Assembly: GCA_029260825.1 (NCBI GenBank)
Contig: JAJDCM010000106.1
Location: forward strand, 1 to 33,602
DNA length: 33,602 nucleotides
Direction of reading: 5' to 3'
Source of the DNA: Planctomycetota bacterium
GTDB taxonomy: Bacteria > Planctomycetota > JACOTG01 > JAJDCM01
Position numbers and translations under genes: made by a program. Within the stretch, counting starts at the first letter, position 1, and every line of letters starts with the position of its first letter. Below are positions 1 to 6,700 of the stretch, piece by piece. The notes beneath the pieces are model-generated. The model had not been told where the DNA came from. It searched no databases and saw only the letters and a program-made list of their open reading frames with translations.

Positions 1-794
1 AGTATGACGAGAAAGAGCAAGTGGAAAAGAAGCGACCCGAAACCCGATCGTTTGCCCCCGGCAGAAAGGGTCGAAACTTCGATGTCTTCGGCTTCATCCT
101 CGGTCAGGTCAAGTGCGTCGTCCCCCTCCAGTCCGCGACGAGCCACGTCAACAAACTGAAGTTTTGCTGTGCCCAGCTGAATGCGATCACCGTGAGCAAG
201 CGCTTGATTGCCGGAGACTTTTGCTCCGTTGACAAGGGTGCCGTTGGTGCTACCCAGGTCTCGAACGACTACTCCGGACGCAGTCACCTCGCAAGCGGCA
301 TGAACCCCGGACACTCCGGTTTCGGTGAGGCTAACCTCATTCTTTTTACTTCGACCAATTCGATTCGTTCCGCTCACGAGGGGAATCTCATCTCCGGTGG
401 AGAGACGCAGGATGAAGCCGCTCGACTCCTCCTCGGCGCCAAAGAGTTCGATTTCCTCTTCTTCCTCGGACTCTTCTGCCCGAGCGACAGGAATCAGCTC
501 TTCCTCCACCGGCGATTCTTCGAAGCGAATCTTGGTGTGACCGATCATGATCACATCGCCGGATTTCAGAGGCGCCCTCTCGATCGGGGTGCCATTGAGC
601 TTGGTTCCGTTCGAGCTGTCGAGGTCGGTGACTCGCCAACCCTTCTTGCCCTTGTCGATTTCACAATGTTTCCGGGATGAAGCCGTGTCGTCGATGACCA
701 CCTCACAAGACGGAGCCCGTCCGATGACGATGCGATCTTCGTTGACCTCAATCTGACTTTCGTTCCCGTCGGAGCTGATGCTAATGAGTGCCAT
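1..794 (-). CDS. Tandem FHA-domain protein, C-terminus beyond the window
   Basis: This reading frame is open from an ATG at 794 to the left edge without a stop, giving 264 visible residues. It carries two forkhead-associated domains, which bind phosphothreonine peptides. FHA1 (about residues 20-85) shows IGRAPSCEV, SSRKH and SSNGT. FHA2 (about 130-205) shows IGRSKKNEV, GVSGVH and STNGT. These are the Gly-Arg, Ser/His and Asn signature positions of the fold. An acidic run of Glu residues separates the two domains. The last visible residues (SLLFHLLFLVI) are hydrophobic and probably begin a membrane segment, so the protein may be a membrane-tethered phosphopeptide reader. The partner kinase is not in view. 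No clear ribosome site precedes the ATG; GGAAAG lies about 12 nt upstream. The gene is divergent from xseA. Confidence 0.85.
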   Translation of the reverse strand, partial: MALISISSDGNESQIEVNEDRIVIGRAPSCEVVIDDTASSRKHCEIDKGKKGWRVTDLDSSNGTKLNGTPIERAPLKSGDVIMIGHTKIRFEESPVEEELIPVARAEESEEEEEIELFGAEEESSGFILRLSTGDEIPLVSGTNRIGRSKKNEVSLTETGVSGVHAACEVTASGVVVRDLGSTNGTLVNGAKVSGNQALAHGDRIQLGTAKLQFVDVARRGLEGDDALDLTEDEAEDIEVSTLSAGGKRSGFGSLLFHLLFLVI

Positions 795-838
795 GCGTGA
801 ATGCACTTTCCGGCAAGGGAGAAGGAGGAATGCGAAGT

Positions 839-866
839 CTCCCGGATCCCGGGAGCTCTCCCTTTT
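839..866 (+). other. Perfect hairpin in the FHA/xseA divergent intergenic region
   Basis: A 7-bp inverted repeat, CTCCCGG (839-845) and CCGGGAG (849-855), has a 3-nt loop. A pyrimidine-rich stretch with a run of five T (about 862-866) follows on the plus strand. It could be a weak terminator or a structural element in the divergent control region (795-1045). I see no good promoter hexamers there. Confidence 0.3.
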
Positions 867-1045
867 TCTTCTCGAAACGATTTCCTTTTTTCTTCTTCAC
901 GAGCAGGGAAGAGAAGGCGAGATGCGACCACGCCAGACCCGAACCCTGCACGCCCAGTGTATCGAGATGGTAAAAAAAGTTCAATCAGGCAACGGAGGGC
1001 GGGTAAGTGCCCCCTGAAGGGCCAATAAAATCGGGCGGACACAGA

Positions 1046-2872
1046 ATGGCAAGAACCATCGATCTCGATCCCAGGGGAAAGGACCTCGTCATCCGGTTCC
1101 CCTACGACCCCCGGGTGATTCCGGTCGTGCGCTCGCTCCCCGGGAGACGCTGGAACGCCCGAGATAAGGTCTGGACCGTCTCCTCCTCCTCGATTCGAGA
1201 GACCGTCAAAGCCTTGGAGCCGTTCGGGTTCTTGTTGAGCCCCGAAGCTCGGGGCATTCTCGACGGATCCTCGTCCTCCAAGGGTCAACTTGGCACCTCA
1301 CCCGAGCAAGAGAGCCTTTTTGCCGCGACCGAGGTCGATGAAGAGAAAAACGGGATCACGGGAGCCAATCTGCGAGCTGAGGTCGCCACAGTCACCGTAT
1401 CCCAGCTCAATCTCCGGGTTCGATCCGCTCTTCTCGACGCTTTCCCCCAGGATCTTTGGGTCTCAGGGGAAATCCTGGAATGGGACCGGAACTCCCACAA
1501 AAGGACGGTCTACTTCAAGATTGCCGAGCGCGAAGAGAACCAGGCCAGGCCGAAGGCAGCGGTGACGGCTGTCCTTTTTGAGAGCAGAAAAGAGCTCCTC
1601 GAACAAAGGTTGGCATCCTCCCAGCAGCCCATTCGGCTCGCAGACGGAGTCGAAGTGCGGCTCCTCGTCCGGGTGGACCTCTATCCTCCGTCCGGAGGCT
1701 ACCAGCTCATCGTCGAAGACATCGACCCCATCTTTACCCTGGGGAAAATGGCCCAGAACCGAGCTCGAATCCTTCAAGAACTCGACCAGCGCAACCTGAG
1801 AGAACGCAATCTGAACCGACAGATCCCCCGACTCCCGTTGCGGGTCGCCCTCATCACAAGCTCAGGTAGCGATGCCTACAATGATGTCGTAAACGAGCTT
1901 GAGAGATCTGGTTACCGCTTCGAGGTCGACGTCTTTGACGCCCATATGCAAGGCCCCAAGCTTCCAAAGACTCTGGGATTGGCTCTCGACCGAGCTTTTG
2001 CAGACGCCGGCCGTTATGACGCCGTGGTGCTGGTGCGGGGAGGCGGATCCCGGTCCGACCTGGCCTGGTTCGACAATCTGGACCTCGCTGTCAGGATTGC
2101 CGAGGCACCGCTCAAGGTCCTCTGCGGAATCGGCCACCACCGGGACGTCTCCATCCTGGACCTGATCACCACCTCCCGGAAGACTCCAACCGCCGTAGGC
2201 GCTCTCCTCGTCAGCCAGGTTCGGGCTGCAGAAGAGGCTCTTGAAACAAAGGGGCAGGCTCTGGCGACCGCTGCATCCCGTCAGATGGAAGAGTTCAAGA
2301 GACATCTGGCCGACACCGTCAACCGACTCTCCCGAGAAAGTCGCCGGACTCTTTCCTGGGAGGGGCAACGACTCACGAAAACTCTCCGGAGCGTGGTGGA
2401 CTCATCAGGCCGCAGCCTTGTTCGGGCCCACACCAGCACCCTCGACCGTTTTCACCGGATCGTCCGCAGCTGCAGCCAGACCCTGAAGGAAGCCAGAAAA
2501 ACCAGTAACACTCAGCGCGAGAGACTCGATTGGGAGAGACTGAGGCCAAGAATCCATCGGGAGCGAACTCGAATCGATGGTCTTGCCAGGAGTCTTCTCC
2601 AGGGGACCGGTGTCGTTCTTCGAGCAGGCAACCAAAGGATCGAGAGCCTCGCTCTTCGAGTGCAAGCCAGGGATCCCGAGAGATTGCTTCGTCAAGGTTT
2701 TTGCCTCTTGATCGACGATTCGGGCAAAATCGTTCATACAGCCAGAAATCTGACCCGGGAACAGGCGGTCACCGTGAAGCTCCAGGACGGGGAAGCGGAG
2801 GCAAAGATCGAGAGCGTTCACATCCACTCTCAGAACCCAACACCACCGTCCGACACAAAGAGGAAAAATTGA
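1046..2872 (+). CDS. xseA: Exodeoxyribonuclease VII large subunit with extra N-terminal HARP-like domain
   Basis: This is the catalytic subunit of exonuclease VII, which degrades single-stranded DNA to short oligonucleotides. From the ATG the protein is 608 residues, well above the usual 400-460. Order: residues about 1-70 form an extra module (IRFPYDPRVIPVVRSLPGRR, then W and KVW) resembling the HARP domain of SMARCAL1-type proteins. The OB-fold is about 115-220 (LWVSGEILEW). The catalytic domain is about 235-420, with VRGGGS (Arg331) and GIGHHRD (His364, Asp367) matching the conserved Arg and GHxxD of the family. A long helical region rich in Arg, Glu and Gln and a short C-terminal domain follow. 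A GTG at 1007 adds 13 residues and has a better ribosome site (GGAGG at 994-998). I chose ATG 1046 because the domain similarity begins there, but the start is unresolved. The stop overlaps xseB (TGATG). Confidence 0.9.
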   Translation: MARTIDLDPRGKDLVIRFPYDPRVIPVVRSLPGRRWNARDKVWTVSSSSIRETVKALEPFGFLLSPEARGILDGSSSSKGQLGTSPEQESLFAATEVDEEKNGITGANLRAEVATVTVSQLNLRVRSALLDAFPQDLWVSGEILEWDRNSHKRTVYFKIAEREENQARPKAAVTAVLFESRKELLEQRLASSQQPIRLADGVEVRLLVRVDLYPPSGGYQLIVEDIDPIFTLGKMAQNRARILQELDQRNLRERNLNRQIPRLPLRVALITSSGSDAYNDVVNELERSGYRFEVDVFDAHMQGPKLPKTLGLALDRAFADAGRYDAVVLVRGGGSRSDLAWFDNLDLAVRIAEAPLKVLCGIGHHRDVSILDLITTSRKTPTAVGALLVSQVRAAEEALETKGQALATAASRQMEEFKRHLADTVNRLSRESRRTLSWEGQRLTKTLRSVVDSSGRSLVRAHTSTLDRFHRIVRSCSQTLKEARKTSNTQRERLDWERLRPRIHRERTRIDGLARSLLQGTGVVLRAGNQRIESLALRVQARDPERLLRQGFCLLIDDSGKIVHTARNLTREQAVTVKLQDGEAEAKIESVHIHSQNPTPPSDTKRKN

Positions 2873-3156
2873 TGACTCAGAAGAAGAAGCAGGAGAGAAC
2901 CTCCGACGACGTGAGCCCTTCGGTCCGGTACCAGGAAGCCATGGAAGAGCTCGACGCGATCCTTCAAGCCATCGAGCGAGAAGACGTGGACATCGATGAA
3001 CTATCGGGAAAAGTCGAACGAGCCGCCGATCTGGTGCGCATCTGCCGGGAGAGAATTCGAACCACCGAAGAGCGAGTTCAGGGAGTCGTCAAGACTCTGG
3101 CCAAAGAGCCTGACTCGGATCCAGATGGGGAAAAGGAGCCCGAACCCGCCGAATGA
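2872..3156 (+). CDS. xseB: Exodeoxyribonuclease VII small subunit
   Basis: This 94-residue protein matches the small helical subunit that binds the coiled coil of XseA and is needed for active exonuclease VII. The diagnostic segment is YQEAMEELDAILQAIE, followed by DVDIDELSGKVERAADLV and RICRERI, about residues 22-67. The C-terminus is an acidic tail (DSDPDGEKEPEPAE), slightly longer than in many homologues. Its ATG overlaps the xseA stop by one base (TGATG), and its TGA overlaps the rsmE ATG by four bases (ATGA). The three genes should therefore be translationally coupled. Confidence 0.93.
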   Translation: MTQKKKQERTSDDVSPSVRYQEAMEELDAILQAIEREDVDIDELSGKVERAADLVRICRERIRTTEERVQGVVKTLAKEPDSDPDGEKEPEPAE

Positions 3157-3884
3157 GCCATCCACGTCGCTTCTTTGTTCCCACCGCAACCCTCGGGGAA
3201 ACCGTCACCCTGAGCCGTGAGGAATCCAAGCACGCCATCCGAGTCCTTCGTCTGACCGCGGGAGAACCCGTCGCCGTTTTCAATGAACAGGGCGAGGCGT
3301 TCCTTGGAGCCATCCAGACCGCAGATCCTCAGGCCACCACCATTCACCTCCAGAAGGCCGCACCCCGCTCCCCAGCCACCGGAACTCCGAAAATCACCGT
3401 CGCCGCAGGAATCGCCAAGGGAAAGCACTTTGATCTCCTGGTTCGCTTGATCACCGAACTTGGCGCAGAAGAGCTCTGGCCCCTGCTCACCGAAAGAACG
3501 GTCATCAAGCCCTCCCAAACTCACGGCAAGGCCGATCGCTGGAAACGGATCGCTCTTGAGGCGGCCAAGCAGTCCCGCCGGACCCGCCCTCTTGCGATCG
3601 CGGACCCGAACTCCCTGCAGAGCTTCCTCAACACGGACGCCCATTTCGATCAGAAGATCATTGCTTGCCTCGAGGCAGAGACCGTTCCTCTGAAACAGGT
3701 CCTGATCGACACCCGGGAGTCGACAAGAGTCCTGGCTCTCATTGGACCCGAAGGAGATTTCACCGCCGAAGAGGTCCGACTGGCCCAGGACCACGGATGC
3801 ATCCCGGTCGCGCTCACTCCGACGGTCCTGCGAGTTGAGACAGCGGCCGCGTTCTTGGTTTCAGCGGTGGTGAGCGCCGGGTAG
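3153..3884 (+). CDS. rsmE: 16S rRNA m3U1498 methyltransferase RsmE
   Basis: This SPOUT-family enzyme uses S-adenosylmethionine to methylate N3 of U1498 in 16S rRNA. At 243 residues it has the usual family length. The N-terminal PUA-like part carries RRFFVP and ESKHAIRVLRL. The middle has the family block LITELGAEELWPL and RWKRIALEAAKQSRR. The C-terminal knot that binds the cofactor has IGPEGDF (GPEGDF at 198-203) and LRVETAAA (from 226). The ATG is embedded in the xseB stop (ATGA), so it is the third gene of the exonuclease VII operon. The usual neighbour prmA is absent. Confidence 0.93.
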   Translation: MSHPRRFFVPTATLGETVTLSREESKHAIRVLRLTAGEPVAVFNEQGEAFLGAIQTADPQATTIHLQKAAPRSPATGTPKITVAAGIAKGKHFDLLVRLITELGAEELWPLLTERTVIKPSQTHGKADRWKRIALEAAKQSRRTRPLAIADPNSLQSFLNTDAHFDQKIIACLEAETVPLKQVLIDTRESTRVLALIGPEGDFTAEEVRLAQDHGCIPVALTPTVLRVETAAAFLVSAVVSAG

Positions 3885-3926
3885 AGGCGAAAGTACGACG
3901 GAATGCCAGAGCGCTGCGGCCGCGAG

Positions 3927-3965
3927 AAAAAAAACGGGGGAGGAGACGTGCGATCTCCTCCCCCG
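3927..3965 (-). terminator. Intrinsic terminator reading leftward
   Basis: A perfect 12-bp stem is formed by CGGGGGAGGAGA (3935-3946) and TCTCCTCCCCCG (3954-3965), with a 7-nt loop. Eight consecutive A (3927-3934) flank it on the plus strand, so a minus-strand transcript has the stem followed by eight U. It would stop transcripts coming from the GT-C/TPR gene at 4300, or a short RNA starting in 3966-4299. It has no T tract on the plus strand, so it is not an efficient terminator for the rsmE operon. Confidence 0.85.
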
Positions 3966-4299
3966 AAAGCGTAGAAGCAGCAGAAGGGGGTGTGTCATGA
4001 ATCAATCAGTCAGATGAAGCGAGAGTCACTCGCAGAAACCCTTGGGAGACTAAGGATTGTATGACTCTCGACTCACCTAGGCTTGAGCAACCCGTATTCC
4101 CAAACCATTGAAGCGAAAGAAGAAGAGTGTAAACGATTGATATCAATCAGCTTATAATTTCATTTTCCCAAAACTCACCTCAAGCTCAATCGCCCCTACG
4201 TTCACAAGTCTCGACACCTGATGGAGATCCAGAACATCTCACTCTGTTCTCCGCCCGATCCGCATTCATAGAGAAGGCGAGCATCGGTCCCTGATGGAC
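3966..4299. other. AT-rich intergenic region with palindrome and TATAAT box
   Basis: No convincing gene lies here, and the base composition is clearly more AT-rich than the flanks. It contains a perfect 14-bp palindrome, GATTGATATCAATC (4135-4148). Beside it is a perfect TATAAT on the plus strand (4153-4158), overlapping TATAAG on the minus strand (4156-4151). Neither has a good -35 box at standard spacing. The palindrome next to a -10 element looks like an operator. A leftward transcript from here would end at the strong terminator at 3935-3965, giving an RNA of roughly 200 nt. Confidence 0.35.
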
Positions 4300-6249
4300 T
4301 CAGGATCCATCCGGCGGAGCAGCGGATGCTGCTTCCATCTTGCTCTCGAGGAATTGAAGGTTCTTTCGGGCCATCTCCAGATCGGGATGATCCCGTGCAA
4401 TGTCCATGAAAACCTGATGAGCCGCCTCGTTCTGTCCGACTTTGGCCAGAACCGCTCCCAGATTCATCCTCGCACCGAGGTGCGTCCCATCCACTGCCAG
4501 CGCATCCCTGTATCCGGTTTCCGCCCCGGAAAACTCACCGATAAATCGGTATATTTCCCCCCGCTGAAACGCAAATTCAGCGATTTCCGGGTGCTTTTCG
4601 CCCTCGGCTCGGAGAAGGTCAATCGCCTCCTCCGGGTGCTCTTTACCCAGGGACGCCGCCAGTCGAAGGACCGCCACCGGAAGATACGGCTCGCACTGGA
4701 TCGTTGTTCTGAGAACATCTCGCCCCTCCTCATCTCTTCCCGCCTGAAAGAGGAGATTCGCCAGGTTGAATTGAAGAAGAGAAATCCGTCCGTTCACTTC
4801 GAGCGCCCGGCGGTAGAACCCTTCTGCTTCCTCGTGTTCCCCACGATCAGCGAGCAACCCGGCCAGGTTCGAAAGAGCCTCAATCAAACGCGGCTTGACC
4901 TCGATCGCCTGACGAAAACACCGCTCTGCCCCCTCCGCATCGCCTGCCTCCTGGAGAAGGTTTCCAAGATTGACGTGGGCCTTGAAACTATAGGGCGAAT
5001 CGGTTGCTGCCGCCTCCCAGAATGATTTCTCATCCTGCCAGACGAGATTTCGATACCAGGAACCCAAACAAAGTCCAACGAGGCACACCGCAGTCATACC
5101 CACCGCAAACTCACCGGCAAACGAAGCTCCCCGTCTCTTCCGCAAGACAAGGAGAGCTCTTTCAAGAAGCAGGCAAGACGCGACAAGAAGAGGCGCAGAT
5201 GGCAAGTAGGCCAGTCTTTCTCCCATGAAAGTACCGATCGGAATAATGTTTGATACAGGAAAAAGAGCGACGGCAAACCAGACAAGAAAGAACAGGTTCG
5301 AGCGGGAGCGACGGGCCCGAAAGAAGCAAAAGATGAAGCCGGCCAGGATGAAGCAAGCAAGGAGCATCGACGGAAGTCCGTCCACCCCTCCATCCGGGCG
5401 AACCGGATAATCCACCTGCAAATTGAACGGAAAAAGAATCACCCGAAGATAGCCAGCCACGGCCGAAATCATGATCGAGCCAACCGCAGCCTCCTCGTGA
5501 AAAGCCGCAATTTGCTGACCCGCATCAGGTCCGAAGCGACCCAGAACCGAGAAGCGAACAAAGAGATAGGCAACGCTGGCGGTGCCAAGAATCCAGTACG
5601 TGGGAATTCGAAATAGTGCAGGAAAGGTCGAGCGGCGAAACATGAGGTCATGGACGACCATGACCACGGGAAGTGTGATCGCCATTTCCTTGGAAAGCAG
5701 GCCCAGACAGAAGAACACGCCACAAAGGACAGGAAGCCAGATTGCTCTTTGAGCCCCCCCCGGCCGCTTCCACCAGGCCACATGGCACCAAAAAGCGAGG
5801 AACGTAAAGAGAGCGGAGAAGATCTCGCCCCTCCCGACGATCCAGGTCACCGCCTCGGTGTGGACCGGGTGGGCGGCGAAGATCAGGGCCGCAATCAGGG
5901 GAAAGCGCCTCCTTGGCATCATTGACCTCAAGAGCCCAAAGAGAGCAAGGCTCGCCGCGAGGTGGGCCATGATATTCAGGAGATGATAGGACCTTGGATC
6001 ATCCCCGGAGAGCAAGCGATTCCAGCGATAGGTCGCGGTCAAAAGCGGTCTGTAGAGTCCAAGGGAGGGATCCCCTGGCGGGTAGGACGCCGAGAAGATC
6101 TCGGACAGGCTCACATCGTCCTGTGTAACATGCTCGTTTCCAGTGACATAGAGTGCATCATCATAGAGAAACGGACCATCGATCACGCCCAGATAAGGCA
6201 CGACCGCAACAAGGGCTATCAGGACGATCTGGCCAATTCGCTTGAGCAC
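4300..6249 (-). CDS. GT-C/TPR membrane protein, TMTC/DUF1736-like
   Basis: This 649-residue protein has about ten hydrophobic segments in residues 1-410, then a TPR domain at about 425-640 (repeats such as AHVNLGNLLQEAGDAEGAER and ALSNLAGLLADRGEHEEAEG). The first external loop has the acidic pair YDDALYV typical of GT-C enzymes. HPVHTEAVTWIVGRGE matches the conserved block of the TMTC/DUF1736 family. Eukaryotic TMTC proteins are O-mannosyltransferases that use dolichol-phosphate mannose. By analogy this protein may transfer a lipid-linked sugar on the outer face of the inner membrane, with the TPRs holding the acceptor. The substrate is unknown. It is the first of two such genes in the window and is transcribed leftward towards the terminator at 3935. 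Confidence 0.8.
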   Translation of the reverse strand: MLKRIGQIVLIALVAVVPYLGVIDGPFLYDDALYVTGNEHVTQDDVSLSEIFSASYPPGDPSLGLYRPLLTATYRWNRLLSGDDPRSYHLLNIMAHLAASLALFGLLRSMMPRRRFPLIAALIFAAHPVHTEAVTWIVGRGEIFSALFTFLAFWCHVAWWKRPGGAQRAIWLPVLCGVFFCLGLLSKEMAITLPVVMVVHDLMFRRSTFPALFRIPTYWILGTASVAYLFVRFSVLGRFGPDAGQQIAAFHEEAAVGSIMISAVAGYLRVILFPFNLQVDYPVRPDGGVDGLPSMLLACFILAGFIFCFFRARRSRSNLFFLVWFAVALFPVSNIIPIGTFMGERLAYLPSAPLLVASCLLLERALLVLRKRRGASFAGEFAVGMTAVCLVGLCLGSWYRNLVWQDEKSFWEAAATDSPYSFKAHVNLGNLLQEAGDAEGAERCFRQAIEVKPRLIEALSNLAGLLADRGEHEEAEGFYRRALEVNGRISLLQFNLANLLFQAGRDEEGRDVLRTTIQCEPYLPVAVLRLAASLGKEHPEEAIDLLRAEGEKHPEIAEFAFQRGEIYRFIGEFSGAETGYRDALAVDGTHLGARMNLGAVLAKVGQNEAAHQVFMDIARDHPDLEMARKNLQFLESKMEAASAAPPDGS

Positions 6250-6444
6250 TTGACGCCTCCCACCAAAGCCAACAATTTGAGGGCCCCCACCCAGGAGGCC
6301 CGTCCACTGTCACCTTTCGACCAAATGGCCCCGGGTAATGAGCCTCTAAGCCGTGGAAGTTCGGGGTCAGTCGTGGTACGATGTTCCTGGAACTAAAACG
6401 GTTATGTAAGGAACGCACCATCCTTACGCAATGTGGGGATCGCA

Positions 6445-6648
6445 ATGTTAAGTTGGCCAATCCTCGTCGTAGGTGGCCTGGCAGTGTTGCTCGTCGGATT
6501 CATTCGTGTATTCCGAAGAGAGCTAGCCTTTAACGTGGAGCGTACCGCGCGGCTGGAGCGACGCCTGAACTTCCTGAAAGAAGAGTACCGGCAGGTCTCC
6601 GATCGTTATGAACGCCTGAAGGAAACACGCCAGACCGCCCTGAAGTAA
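6445..6648 (+). CDS. Small single-pass membrane coiled-coil protein
   Basis: This 67-residue protein is not a family I recognise. Residues about 3-22 (SWPILVVGGLAVLLVGFI) form one membrane segment. A strongly charged helix rich in Arg and Glu follows (ERTARLERRLNFLKEEYRQV), with coiled-coil character to the C-terminus. I chose the ATG at 6445 because GGGGA (6435-6439) lies 5 nt upstream; a GTG at 6433 would add four residues. It is the only plus-strand gene between two leftward GT-C/TPR genes, divergent from one and convergent with the other. That position suggests it is expressed from the 6250-6444 region. Confidence 0.6.
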   Translation: MLSWPILVVGGLAVLLVGFIRVFRRELAFNVERTARLERRLNFLKEEYRQVSDRYERLKETRQTALK

Positions 6649-6700
6649 GCGCATTTGGAGCGCGTAAAAGGACTACGAGCAGCGATTCGGGCTCGATTTC

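Noticed and set aside
3078..3794. 238-residue open frame on the minus strand
   Set aside because: Antisense to rsmE and the end of xseB, both of which are well supported.
4294..5025. 243-residue plus-strand open frame
   Set aside because: Antisense to the TPR part of the GT-C gene; the product has no recognisable domain.
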